Notes: generated by a model not told the origin, from the sequence alone. A stretch of DNA of 9,427 bases from a bacterium (GCA_020626545.1 JAHKZS010000235.1:1-9427); one strand, 5' to 3'. Shown: positions 1 through 7,643, counted from the stretch's first letter. Numbers and translations: made by a program.

Positions 1-495
1 GAATGTGAGAAAAACGGTGTAGACGCCGTTATAGTTCACGGAAGAACCCGGCAGCAGTATTATTCGGGACAGTGCGACCTTGATATTATAAAGGCTGTTA
101 AAGAAAACGTATCCGTCACCGTTATAGGAAACGGAGATATAAGGGATATAAAAAGCGCCGAAAAAATGCTCGACTATACGGGTTGCGACGGCTTAATGAT
201 AGCCAGAGCGGCTTTAGGCAGTCCGTGGGTTTTTAAAACGCTAAAGGAATATTTCGAAAAAGGAATTATAATTGAGTCGCCAAGTCCTGAACAACGGCTG
301 AAAATAATGGCTGACCATATCGAGCTTGTGTGTAAATACAAGGGCGAAAAAATGGGTATGCTTCAGTCAAGAAAACAGATTTCATGGTACTTAAAGGGCT
401 TCAGAGGAGCGGCGGCTTTTCGAAATGAAGCGGGCAGAGTTTGTACGCTTGACGATATGTATGCTCTGATTGACAGAGTTTTAAATACAATATAA
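1..495 (+). CDS. dusB: tRNA-dihydrouridine synthase, DusB/NifR3 type (5' truncated by window edge)
   Basis: Reading frame 1 is open from the first base to the TAA at 493-495 and gives the last 164 residues of a protein whose family is usually about 320 residues. These flavoenzymes reduce uridine to dihydrouridine in the tRNA D-loop using FMN and NADPH. Visible family signatures are HGRTRQQYYSG (visible residues 13-23), the FMN phosphate-binding IGNGDI (42-47), the GCDGLMIARAALGSPWVF block (61-78) that closes the TIM barrel, and RKQISWYLKGF in the helical C-terminal tRNA-binding domain. The catalytic cysteine and the N-terminal half of the barrel lie left of the window. glyA follows 45 bases downstream on the same strand with no visible terminator between, so read-through is possible. 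The family is secure; the DusB subtype is inferred from overall similarity. Confidence 0.9.
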   Translation, partial: ECEKNGVDAVIVHGRTRQQYYSGQCDLDIIKAVKENVSVTVIGNGDIRDIKSAEKMLDYTGCDGLMIARAALGSPWVFKTLKEYFEKGIIIESPSPEQRLKIMADHIELVCKYKGEKMGMLQSRKQISWYLKGFRGAAAFRNEAGRVCTLDDMYALIDRVLNTI

Positions 496-540
496 GTTAA
501 AAGTAAGTTTAAAAGGTAGTTTTATTAAGGAGAGATTAAA

Positions 541-1788
541 ATGAAGGAAATGGAAAACATCGAGCTTTTAAAGCAGTACGATCCCGAAATCGGTAACGCT
601 ATGTCCGATGAACTCGCGCGCCAGAGAAGAAACCTCGAGCTTATCGCGAGCGAAAACATCGTAAGCGAGCCTGTTATGGCGGCTATGGGAAGCGTTCTTA
701 CCAACAAGTACGCCGAAGGCCTCCCGGGTAAGCGTTATTACGGCGGATGTCAGTGCGTAGATGTTGTAGAGAACATCGCTCGTGACAGAGCTTGTAAGCT
801 TTTCGGAGCCGACGCCGCTAACGTACAGCCCCACTCGGGAGCTCAGGCTAATACAGCCGTATACTTCGCTATGCTCAACCCGGGCGATACGGTTATGGGT
901 ATGAGCCTCAACGAAGGCGGACATCTCACTCACGGCTCGCCTGTTAATATTTCGGGTAAATACTTTAACTTCGTACCTTACGGAGTTGATCCCGAAACTC
1001 ACTACATAGATTATGATAATGTTCTTAAAATCGCTAAGGAGTGTAAGCCTAAGCTTATCGTAGCGGGCGCGAGCGCTTATCCGAGAGTAATCGACTTTAA
1101 AAAGCTTCGTGAAATCGCCGACGAGGTAGGAGCTTATCTTATGGTAGATATGGCTCATATCGCCGGCTTAGTAGCGGGCGGAGTTCATCCGAACCCTGTT
1201 CCGTATTGCGACTTTGTTACAACTACAACTCATAAAACATTAAGAGGCCCCCGCGGCGGACTTATCCTTATGAAAGAAAAGTACGCCAAGGATATCAACA
1301 AGGCTGTATTCCCCGGAACACAGGGCGGCCCTCTTATGCATACTATCGCCGCTAAGGCTGTGTGCTTCGGCGAGGCTATGAAGCCCGAGTTTAAAGAGTA
1401 CGCCGAGCAGATTGTCAAGAACTGTAAGGCTTTAGCCGACGGACTTATTAAGAGAGGTAATAAGCTCGTTTCGGGCGGTACAGACAACCACGTTCTTCTT
1501 ATGGATTTACGCGGTACAGGCGTTACAGGTAAAGAGCTTGAAGCCCGTCTTGACGAGTGCTATATCACAGTTAACAAGAACACAATCCCCAACGAGCCTC
1601 TCTCGCCGTTTGTAACATCAGGCGTTCGTATCGGAACAGCCGCCGTTACAACAAGAGGTTTAAAGGAAGACGATATGGATAAAATCGCCGAGTACATCAC
1701 TCTTGTTCTTAAGGACTTTGACGCTAACGCCGATAAGGTAAGAGCAGGTGTTGAGGAAATCTGCGCTAAATATCCTCTTTACGAATAA
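541..1788 (+). CDS. glyA: Serine hydroxymethyltransferase
   Basis: This 415-residue cytosolic PLP enzyme interconverts serine plus tetrahydrofolate with glycine plus 5,10-methylene-tetrahydrofolate, the main one-carbon source for purine, thymidylate and methionine synthesis. Length is normal for the family. Key motifs are the N-terminal LIASEN block (34-39), the glycine-rich GKRYYGG (63-69), [10 protein letters not shown] (95-104), [10 protein letters not shown] (201-210) with the Asp that contacts the PLP ring nitrogen, and [15 protein letters not shown] with the Schiff-base lysine at K232. The ATG at 541 is chosen because AAGGAGAG lies at 527-534 with good spacing; the in-frame ATG at 550 is less well placed. 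The upstream gap has no recognisable glycine riboswitch. A hairpin repeat and then rarA follow. Confidence 0.98.
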   Translation: MKEMENIELLKQYDPEIGNAMSDELARQRRNLELIASENIVSEPVMAAMGSVLTNKYAEGLPGKRYYGGCQCVDVVENIARDRACKLFGADAANVQPHSGAQANTAVYFAMLNPGDTVMGMSLNEGGHLTHGSPVNISGKYFNFVPYGVDPETHYIDYDNVLKIAKECKPKLIVAGASAYPRVIDFKKLREIADEVGAYLMVDMAHIAGLVAGGVHPNPVPYCDFVTTTTHKTLRGPRGGLILMKEKYAKDINKAVFPGTQGGPLMHTIAAKAVCFGEAMKPEFKEYAEQIVKNCKALADGLIKRGNKLVSGGTDNHVLLMDLRGTGVTGKELEARLDECYITVNKNTIPNEPLSPFVTSGVRIGTAAVTTRGLKEDDMDKIAEYITLVLKDFDANADKVRAGVEEICAKYPLYE

Positions 1789-1800
1789 TATAAGCGTTTC

Positions 1801-1847
1801 AGTGGTAAGCGGTAAGATTATTAATTCTTATCACTTACCACTTATCA
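1801..1847. repeat. Imperfect inverted repeat with CTTAYCA heptamers
   Basis: The glyA-rarA gap holds two 17-base arms, AGTGGTAAGCGGTAAGA (1801-1817) and TCTTATCACTTACCACT (1826-1842), around an 8-base AT loop; they pair over all 17 positions except one mismatch and one G-T wobble. The right side also reads as three abutting heptamers, CTTATCA (1827-1833), CTTACCA (1834-1840) and CTTATCA (1841-1847). No run of T follows the stem, so it is not a standard intrinsic terminator. It may be a small dispersed intergenic repeat or an mRNA structure separating glyA from rarA; which one cannot be told from one copy. Confidence 0.65.
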
Positions 1848-1871
1848 ATTACAGCGAATCGGAGGTATAGT

Positions 1872-3140
1872 ATGTCCGCTCCTTTAGCCGATAGATTAAG
1901 ACCTGAAAGTCTCGACGAAATTGTCGGACAAAAGCATCTTCTCGGAAAAGATAAACCGCTTCGAAAGATTATCGAAAGCGGAACAGTTCCCAATTTGATA
2001 TTTTACGGCCCGTCGGGAGTAGGTAAGACTACGCTCGCTAATTATATCGCAAGAAAAACTAACCGCGCCTTTAAAAAGCTCAACGGTACTACCGCGTCAA
2101 CCGCCGATATAAAGGAAGTTTTCGCGTCTACCGATACTATATTGGGCTTAAACGGCGTGCTTTTGTACCTCGACGAGATTCAGTATTTTAATAAAAAACA
2201 ACAGCAAACTCTGCTCGAGTATATTGAAAACGGTAAGATAACTCTTATCGCTTCCACCACAGAGAATCCTTATTTCTATGTATACAACGCCATACTATCG
2301 AGAAGTACGGTTTTTGAGTTTAAAAGCGTAGAGCCTAAGGAAATAGAAAAAGCGGTGTATAGAGCGGTTGACTATCTCGCCGTTGAGGAAGAAATCGACA
2401 TCGACATCGACGACGAGAGCGTATCCCATATAGCGACTGCTTGCGGCGGAGATGTAAGAAAAGCGATTAACGCCGTGGAGCTTTCTGTATTGGCGACTTC
2501 CGAAATCGACGGTAAGAAAAGCGTCGAGTATTCCACGGTAGCCGAACTCACCCAAAAATCCGCCGTTAGATACGACCGTGACGGCGACGAGCACTACGAT
2601 ATTGTTTCGGCTTATCAGAAAAGTATGCGCGGTTCCGACGCGAACGCCGCTATCCATTATTTAGCGAGACTTCTAGAGGCGGGGGACTTACCCTCGGCTT
2701 GTCGAAGGCTTATGGTATGCGCCGCTGAGGATGTCGGACTCGCCTATCCACAGCTTTTACCTATAGTACACAGCTGTGTCGAAATGGCTATGAAGGTCGG
2801 CTTGCCCGAAGCGAGAATACCGCTCGCCGACGCGGTAATAATGGTGTGTAACGCGCCTAAGTCGATTTCGGGTATTATGGCTATAGACAGGGCAATCTCC
2901 GACGTAAAAGCGGGGAAGGGCGGCCCTATCCCGAGACAGCTCCAAAATATGCACTACGACGGCGAGGATAATCAGAATAAGGGCCAGTTCTATCTCTATC
3001 CCCACAGCTATCCTAACCATTACGTAGAACAGCAGTACCTGCCCGACGCTATAAAGGACGCCGTTTATTATGAGTTCGGCGACAATAAAAACGAACAGGC
3101 ATTTAAAACATATTGGGATAAAATTAAAGGCAAAAAGTAA
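1872..3140 (+). CDS. rarA: Replication-associated recombination protein A (AAA+ ATPase, RarA/MgsA)
   Basis: This 422-residue cytosolic clamp-loader-like ATPase is the bacterial relative of Mgs1/WRNIP1 and acts at stalled replication forks. The N-terminal AAA+ domain shows RPESLDEIVGQ (10-20), Walker A GPSGVGKT (46-53), Walker B ending in DE at 101-102, a sensor-1 TTEN segment (129-132), an SR arginine-finger motif at 143-144 and sensor-2 GGDVRKAIN (192-200). The C-terminal tetramerisation region shows SMRGSDANAAIHYLARLLEAG (about 251-271), AAEDVGLA (284-291) and the near-C-terminal YPHSYPNHYVEQQYLP (376-391). After Walker B the family usual DEIHRFNK reads DEIQYFNK here, a mild variation. The ATG at 1872 sits 6 bases after GGAGG (1861-1865). 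It lies 83 bases after glyA on the same strand and ends in its own terminator. Length and motif order are normal. Confidence 0.96.
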   Translation: MSAPLADRLRPESLDEIVGQKHLLGKDKPLRKIIESGTVPNLIFYGPSGVGKTTLANYIARKTNRAFKKLNGTTASTADIKEVFASTDTILGLNGVLLYLDEIQYFNKKQQQTLLEYIENGKITLIASTTENPYFYVYNAILSRSTVFEFKSVEPKEIEKAVYRAVDYLAVEEEIDIDIDDESVSHIATACGGDVRKAINAVELSVLATSEIDGKKSVEYSTVAELTQKSAVRYDRDGDEHYDIVSAYQKSMRGSDANAAIHYLARLLEAGDLPSACRRLMVCAAEDVGLAYPQLLPIVHSCVEMAMKVGLPEARIPLADAVIMVCNAPKSISGIMAIDRAISDVKAGKGGPIPRQLQNMHYDGEDNQNKGQFYLYPHSYPNHYVEQQYLPDAIKDAVYYEFGDNKNEQAFKTYWDKIKGKK

Positions 3141-3150
3141 AAATTATATC

Positions 3151-3185
3151 AATGTCAGCGCTATTTATATAGTGCTGACATTTTT
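3151..3185 (+). terminator. Rho-independent terminator after rarA
   Basis: Arms AATGTCAGCGCTAT (3151-3164) and the complementary ATAGTGCTGACATT (3169-3182) form a 14-bp stem with one G-T wobble and a TTAT loop, followed by a run of five T (3181-3185). It starts 10 bases after the rarA stop codon and separates housekeeping transcription from the starch operon. Confidence 0.9.
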
Positions 3186-3224
3186 GTAAAACAATTACAA
3201 AAAAATTTAGAAAATTTCGTTAAC

Positions 3225-3301
3225 TTGACGAAGCCTTTTTTCTGTTATAGAAAATAAAAATTAATAAATTTTGTTAAAATATTATCGTATAATTGTATAA
3301 A
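3225..3301 (+). promoter_or_regulatory. Candidate promoter region of the starch operon
   Basis: Two overlapping possibilities are visible in very AT-rich DNA. The first is TTGACG (3225-3230) with TAGAAA 17 bases later (3248-3253). The second is a perfect TATAAT at 3288-3293 or TATAAA at 3296-3301, with TTGTTA (3271-3276) as a weak -35 at 19-base spacing to the latter. AT richness makes chance matches likely, so the region is more reliable than either hexamer pair. The operon must start between the rarA terminator and 3383. Confidence 0.4.
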
Positions 3302-3313
3302 TTTATAGTGGGG

Positions 3314-3338
3314 AAAATTGTTCACACTGTACAAATTT
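3314..3338. promoter_or_regulatory. Candidate operator: imperfect palindrome in the starch operon leader
   Basis: AAAATTGTTCA (3314-3324) and TGTACAAATTT (3328-3338) are inverted copies matching at 9 of 11 positions around a CAC centre. The site lies just downstream of the best -10 hexamers and 45 bases before the start codon, where a repressor would block initiation. The regulator is unknown; the central three bases do not fit the usual CG-centred LacI-type operator. Chance palindromes are common in AT-rich DNA. Confidence 0.3.
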
Positions 3339-3382
3339 ATCATAATTATATAGAAGTTTTGAAATTCAAAGGAGGAAAACTT

Positions 3383-4981
3383 ATGAGGAAAAGTAAATTT
3401 ATAAGCTTATTCCTTGTGGCAGTTATGGTTATGTCCTGCATGGTAATCGCGGGCGTAAGTACCACATCTGCCGCGGCAGGTGACGTGATTTATTTCGATA
3501 ATTCCGTAACCAATTTCTCGGAAGTTTACTGCTATATGTATAATAACTACGGCAGTAACGCTCAATTCCCCGGAGAAGCTATGGAAAATGTTTCAGGCGA
3601 TATCTGGTCTTATACAGTTAGCGGTAACTGGAATAAGATTGTGTTTACCGACGGCGAAACTCAGTCCGCTGAGTTAAGCTATTCGGGAGATGGACAGATC
3701 GCTAAACCCGACAGCTCCGAAGAGGACTTTACTGTATCTTGGACTGCTTACGCCGAGGCTAAGGCTAAGGCAGAAAAGAAAACTAAGTTAAAGACAGGCG
3801 CGGGCGGTACAGTTTACTGCCAGAACGACGCGGACTGGAGTTCCGTATGTGTTTATATGTGGAATTCCGACCAAGATAAGCTTGCCGAGTGGCCCGGAAA
3901 GCCTATGACTGATTTAGGAGACGGCGTTTGGGAGTTTAACTACGATAAGAGCTACGCTAATATTATCTTTAACGCGAACGGAGCTCCCCAGACAAGCGAT
4001 ATGACTTTCCCCGGAAGCGGAAAGATTTATAACAACAAAACTAAAGGATGGGAAGATTACAGCTCAAGTCCTGTAAAGATTACCTCGTTAAACACCGACG
4101 TTGAATCTCCTTCCTATACTAACTCTAGCGTGTTAATCTCCGCGACGGCTAAATCCTCCGCGGGCGCGCTCACATACAAATTCACCGCTAAGGATTCCAC
4201 AGGCAGCGCGGCTATCCTTTCCAACAGCTCGGCTTCAAGCGTAACATGGATTCCGACTAAGGCTGGTAACTACACTATCACAGTCGACGTAAGCGATACC
4301 GCCGGCAACACTAACTCACGTTCTATCAGCTTCGAAATCAAGGACGCCTCTAATCTAGTTGAGCCGTTTATAAGCGCGTTCTCGAATTCTCTCGGAACTG
4401 TTAGATATATCAAGAAGGATACTAATATCACATTTACCACAGGAGCTATCGGCGGTAAGACAGGTACAAACCTCTTATTCTATAAGTTTATTATCACCGA
4501 TCCCGACGGTAACGATAACGTTCCTTACTATACTTTAAGTAACGCTTATACATACAAACCAACTAAGCTCGGTACTTATACTGTAAAAGCGTATGTCCAG
4601 AACTCCGCTAACGATACTGTAAGCAGAACTTATACTTACACCTGCGCCGCGGATGTTCCCGCTGATGATAAGGACGAACAGCCGACTGTAGTTCCTTATA
4701 CTCCTACTAATCCCCCGACACCTCAGCAGCCGACAACTACACCTCCCGATATCGACACTACTCCTGTAGTTACAGTACCTAACCCGAGCCTCGGTGACGT
4801 TAACCAGGACGGCAATATCAATATCAAGGACGCTACTTTAATCCAGAAGCATCTTGCCGGTATTGTAACCCTTAATTCAGCACAGCAGAAGCTTGCTGAT
4901 ACTAATAAGGACGGTTACGTAAGCGTTAAGGACGCTACACAGATTCAGAAGTATGTCGCGAAGATGATAACCTCGTTTTAA
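3383..4981 (+). CDS. Secreted dockerin protein with two CBM26-like starch-binding modules (amylosome-type)
   Basis: A 532-residue extracellular protein with no catalytic domain, predicted to bind starch and dock into a cohesin scaffold. The frame is open from 3293, but GGAGG at 3371-3375 places the start at 3383, directly before a signal peptide (charged MRKSK, hydrophobic core about 6-24, Ala-rich cleavage zone 28-32). Order: CBM26-like module 1 (about 33-121), short charged linker (123-141), CBM26-like module 2 (142-227), two Ig-like beta-sandwich domains (about 230-320 and 325-421), a Pro/Thr-rich linker (422-468) and a dockerin (469-528). The dockerin has two EF-hand-like calcium loops, DVNQDGNINIKD (472-483) and DTNKDGYVSVKD (506-517), each followed by an AT[LQ]IQK helix start. 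Module 2 keeps Tyr158, Trp160 and Trp170 at likely ligand positions; module 1 has Tyr51, Tyr53 and Phe62. The amylase gene follows after 12 bases. It resembles the Sas/Doc proteins of R. bromii in concept, but I do not assign it to a named one. Confidence 0.88.
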   Translation: MRKSKFISLFLVAVMVMSCMVIAGVSTTSAAAGDVIYFDNSVTNFSEVYCYMYNNYGSNAQFPGEAMENVSGDIWSYTVSGNWNKIVFTDGETQSAELSYSGDGQIAKPDSSEEDFTVSWTAYAEAKAKAEKKTKLKTGAGGTVYCQNDADWSSVCVYMWNSDQDKLAEWPGKPMTDLGDGVWEFNYDKSYANIIFNANGAPQTSDMTFPGSGKIYNNKTKGWEDYSSSPVKITSLNTDVESPSYTNSSVLISATAKSSAGALTYKFTAKDSTGSAAILSNSSASSVTWIPTKAGNYTITVDVSDTAGNTNSRSISFEIKDASNLVEPFISAFSNSLGTVRYIKKDTNITFTTGAIGGKTGTNLLFYKFIITDPDGNDNVPYYTLSNAYTYKPTKLGTYTVKAYVQNSANDTVSRTYTYTCAADVPADDKDEQPTVVPYTPTNPPTPQQPTTTPPDIDTTPVVTVPNPSLGDVNQDGNINIKDATLIQKHLAGIVTLNSAQQKLADTNKDGYVSVKDATQIQKYVAKMITSF

Positions 4982-4993
4982 GGAGAGAGAATA

Positions 4994-7366
4994 ATGACTA
5001 AGTTTAAAAGCATAGTTGCTCTTATTCTCGCCTTAATGCTGGTTGTTTCCGTTAGTGTAGTAACCACAGCGGCGGTTGTATCCGATAAAAAATCAACTTC
5101 CGCCGACACAGGAATAACCGTTCATTTCAAGAGCGCAGATGTAGAGCCGTATATATATTACTGGAATTCGCTTCCGAAAAATATTGAAACCAACTATCCC
5201 GGCGTTAAAATGACTAAAGACGCTACTCAGGGAGAAGATTGGTACACATATTCCTTTAAGGATGTTACTAAGATTAATATGCTGTTTACCGATAAAGACG
5301 GAAAACAGCTCTCAAACGAACTCACCCGCAACACAGGTGAGTGGTGGTATAAGAAAAAAATCTGGAGAAATACTAACCCCGATACAACCCCTCAGAATGA
5401 CAGTATTGACTTCAGAGAGGATACCATCTACTTCGTTATCCCGACACGTTTCTACGACGGTGATAAGTCTAATAACGTACATTGTTGGGATGACGCTAAG
5501 GCAGGCAACCCCGATTCAGACCCCGCGTGGCGCGGAGACTTTAAGGGCTTAGCCGAAAAGCTCGACTATATTAAGGCTCTCGGATTCTCGGCGATCTGGA
5601 TTACTCCGGTTGTAGAGAATGCTTCGGGATATGATTACCACGGCTACCACGCTATGAACTTCGAGAAAGTCGATTCCCGTTACGAGAGTAAAGATTTTAC
5701 ATATCAGGATTTAATCGACGCGGCTCACGCCAAGAATATGAAGATTTGTCAGGACGTTGTATGGAACCATACAGGTAACTTCGGCGAAACTAATCTTTGC
5801 CCCGAGTTTACTAAGAAGTACGACGCCGACCTCTCTAACTTAGAGGAGAGCTTAGTACCTACTAAGGAGCTTCTCGATTTTGCTGGCGTTAAAACCGCCC
5901 AGGAATACTGGAACCTTAAACCGCAGGCTCAGTACGATTCACGTCTTAACCTTATGAAGAATACTACCGTAAAGGAGAATAACTCCACAGGCTCGCATCC
6001 TGATACCACAGACTACGATATGGCTAAGGTTTCTACCGATTCTAAAGCCAACGCTAATAACTACTATCACACAGGTTATTTCCAGAGTCTTAACTGGGAC
6101 GACTGGACCTGTAAGTATTGCCAGATTGCGGGCGACTGCGTTGACCTTAACACAGAGAACCCCGCTGTCGCCGAGTATACCACCAACGCTTACGCTAAAT
6201 ATATCAATATGGGCGTAGACGCGTTCCGTGTAGATACTGTAAGACATATTCCGAGACTTTCTCTTAATATGATGTACAACAAACAGATTCTCGCCGCGGC
6301 TGAGGATGCCGGTAAACCTGGTTTCTTTATGTTCGGTGAAATCTGCTGTAGATACTCACAGACATGGTATCGTGATCACGCTCAGGAGAGTGTAGCGTTC
6401 TATACTTGGGACGAGGATTCTTCATGGGCAGGTAAATGGAACTGGGGTACAGACGCTAAGTCCGTCAACGATAATATGAACCTCACTTTCGATCACTATA
6501 AGCAGTACGACGATACATCAAAACAGCCTACATCATCCAACGCGCTGTTAAGCGGTATCAATTACCATACTCCCGATAACTCCAAGGCTTCGGGAATGAA
6601 CGCTATCGACTTTACAATGCACTGGTGCTTCGACTCAGCGAGCGGAGCGTTCAACGCGGCTAAGGCTGAGGATAAGTATTTCAATGATTCTACATACAAC
6701 GTAATGTATGTACAGTCTCACGACTACTCACCCGACAATGGTCAGGCGAGCGGTTACGCCGGCGGTACACAGGCTTGGGCTGAGAATATGAACTTAATGT
6801 TCACATTCCGCGGTATTCCTTGTCTTTACTACGGCAACGAGGTTGAGTTCGGTAAAGGTAACGTAATTGATAAAGGACCAAACATTCCTCTGTCCGAGAC
6901 TTGCCGAGCTTACTATGGCGACTATATCGAGGGCGACGTAAGCGCTAACGATTTCAGCGACTACACAGCTACAGGTAAGGTTAAGTCCACTCTCGAAAGT
7001 CCTCTTTGCCAGCAGCTCACTAAGCTTAACGCAATCAGGCGCGCTGTTCCCGCTCTCCAGAAGGGTCAGTACACTGTAGACAGTAGCTATGTAAGCGGAG
7101 ATATGGCTTATATCCGCCGTTACACAGACGCTAAAGAGGGCGTTGACTCGCTCGCGTGCGTAGCTGTTACTAACGCTGCTACATTTAAGAATATTCCTAA
7201 CGGTAAGTATATCGACGCGGTTACAGGCGATGTCCAGAACGTAACAGGCGGTACACTTACAGTACCCGCTTCGGGTAAAGGAAATATGAGAGTTTATGTA
7301 TGCTGCGCCTCAGGCTTTAACGGTATCGACGGTAAAATCGGCGGCACTACAACTTATCTCAAATAA
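4994..7366 (+). CDS. Secreted alpha-amylase family GH13 enzyme with N-terminal CBM26-like module
   Basis: A 790-residue secreted glycoside hydrolase expected to cleave alpha-1,4 bonds of starch. AGGAG at 4981-4985, right at the stop of the preceding gene, fixes the ATG at 4994. Order: signal peptide (1 to about 27), CBM26-like module (about 41-122; Tyr55, Trp57 and Tyr68 near the expected binding face), GH13 (beta/alpha)8 barrel (about 139-690), C-terminal beta domain (about 690-790). All conserved GH13 regions are present: DVVWNH (254-259), GVDAFRVDTVRH with nucleophile Asp414, FMFGEI with acid/base Glu449, and VQSHD with transition-state stabiliser Asp577. The last region has SHD instead of the common NHD, as in AmyE and MalS. 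There is no dockerin, so it is either free, held by its CBM, or associated otherwise. A cysteine cluster (373, 376, 382) sits before the VDLNTENP segment. Subfamily and exact specificity (amylase versus pullulanase-like) cannot be settled by eye. Confidence 0.93.
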   Translation: MTKFKSIVALILALMLVVSVSVVTTAAVVSDKKSTSADTGITVHFKSADVEPYIYYWNSLPKNIETNYPGVKMTKDATQGEDWYTYSFKDVTKINMLFTDKDGKQLSNELTRNTGEWWYKKKIWRNTNPDTTPQNDSIDFREDTIYFVIPTRFYDGDKSNNVHCWDDAKAGNPDSDPAWRGDFKGLAEKLDYIKALGFSAIWITPVVENASGYDYHGYHAMNFEKVDSRYESKDFTYQDLIDAAHAKNMKICQDVVWNHTGNFGETNLCPEFTKKYDADLSNLEESLVPTKELLDFAGVKTAQEYWNLKPQAQYDSRLNLMKNTTVKENNSTGSHPDTTDYDMAKVSTDSKANANNYYHTGYFQSLNWDDWTCKYCQIAGDCVDLNTENPAVAEYTTNAYAKYINMGVDAFRVDTVRHIPRLSLNMMYNKQILAAAEDAGKPGFFMFGEICCRYSQTWYRDHAQESVAFYTWDEDSSWAGKWNWGTDAKSVNDNMNLTFDHYKQYDDTSKQPTSSNALLSGINYHTPDNSKASGMNAIDFTMHWCFDSASGAFNAAKAEDKYFNDSTYNVMYVQSHDYSPDNGQASGYAGGTQAWAENMNLMFTFRGIPCLYYGNEVEFGKGNVIDKGPNIPLSETCRAYYGDYIEGDVSANDFSDYTATGKVKSTLESPLCQQLTKLNAIRRAVPALQKGQYTVDSSYVSGDMAYIRRYTDAKEGVDSLACVAVTNAATFKNIPNGKYIDAVTGDVQNVTGGTLTVPASGKGNMRVYVCCASGFNGIDGKIGGTTTYLK

Positions 7367-7378
7367 AAATAGTTTTCT

Positions 7379-7404
7379 AAAGGCGTATCGAAAGATACGC
7401 CTTT
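7379..7404 (+). terminator. Hairpin terminator after the starch operon
   Basis: AAAGGCGTATC (7379-7389) pairs perfectly over 11 bp with GATACGCCTTT (7394-7404) around a GAAA tetraloop, starting 12 bases after the amylase stop. The T-tract is short and broken (CTTTCTACTT), so termination may be incomplete, but position and stem strength favour a terminator. Confidence 0.75.
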
Positions 7405-7409
7405 CTACT

Positions 7410-7449
7410 TGTCGAAAAATAGCTTGATTGTCGAAAAACTAGGTTTGAT
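7410..7449 (+). repeat. Imperfect tandem repeat carrying two TGTCGAA (0A-box-like) motifs
   Basis: Two abutting copies of about 20 bases, at 7410-7428 and 7429-7449, share TGTCGAAAAA, TAG and TTGAT with small differences between. Each begins with TGTCGAA (7410-7416 and 7429-7435, 19 bases apart on the same strand), which matches the Spo0A recognition consensus TGNCGAA. They lie about 170 bases upstream of the promoter at 7607. Spo0A binding is an inference from the motif alone. Confidence 0.4.
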
Positions 7450-7473
7450 AAAGCGATATTGCCTTTTTATCAA
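7445..7473. repeat. Stem-loop between operons
   Basis: TTGATAAA (7445-7452) and TTTATCAA (7466-7473) are perfect inverted repeats, with an inner GC/GC pairing and a three-base bulge. No T-tract follows. It overlaps the end of the TGTCGAA repeat. It may be a second weak barrier to read-through or have no role. Confidence 0.35.
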
Positions 7474-7606
7474 GGTATAAAGAAACTAACATCTAAATTA
7501 AAAAGATCTTTCATCTCCGCTCTTAGCGCTTCGCCAAGACGACCTTACATGGCGCGAACCTAAACGTCACCTTAACTCTACATCCTACACCCTTACATTT
7601 TTTCTC
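7474..7606. other. Intergenic stretch with no gene recognised
   Basis: I see no credible coding frame with a ribosome binding site on either strand, no tRNA and no riboswitch I can recognise. The right part (about 7560-7606) is poor in G on the plus strand. The longest minus-strand ATG frame I noticed here encodes only about 14 residues. The stretch may be a decayed remnant or simply upstream regulatory DNA. Confidence 0.5.
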
Positions 7607-7635
7607 TTGACAATTACTTTTAAATAGTGTATTAT
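7607..7635 (+). promoter_or_regulatory. Sigma-A-type promoter of the DUF3793-flavodoxin operon
   Basis: A perfect -35 TTGACA (7607-7612) is followed after exactly 17 bases by a near-consensus -10 TATTAT (7630-7635). The predicted start of transcription is near 7642, leaving a leader of about 117 bases before the ATG at 7759. A promoter this close to consensus usually depends on repression for control, and the palindrome at 7644-7659 is placed for that. Confidence 0.82.
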
Positions 7636-7643
7636 ATTTACAG

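Noticed and set aside
568..1158. 196-codon open frame on the minus strand inside glyA
   Set aside because: It lies wholly antisense to a clear serine hydroxymethyltransferase, has no recognisable family and arises from codon bias on the coding strand.
1801..1842. Intrinsic terminator after glyA
   Set aside because: The stem is good but there is no following T-tract, so it is described as a repeat instead.
3293..3382. Upstream 30-codon extension of the dockerin protein frame
   Set aside because: The extension has no ribosome binding site, would bury the signal peptide, and GGAGG at 3371-3375 clearly serves the ATG at 3383.
4853..4966. Similar GAYGCTAC/ATYCAGAAG stretches as a DNA repeat
   Set aside because: They are the two calcium-binding repeats of the dockerin and are explained by the protein.
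7474..7606. Possible small gene or RNA upstream of the DUF3793 promoter
   Set aside because: No start codon with a ribosome binding site and a usable frame on either strand, and no recognisable RNA fold.
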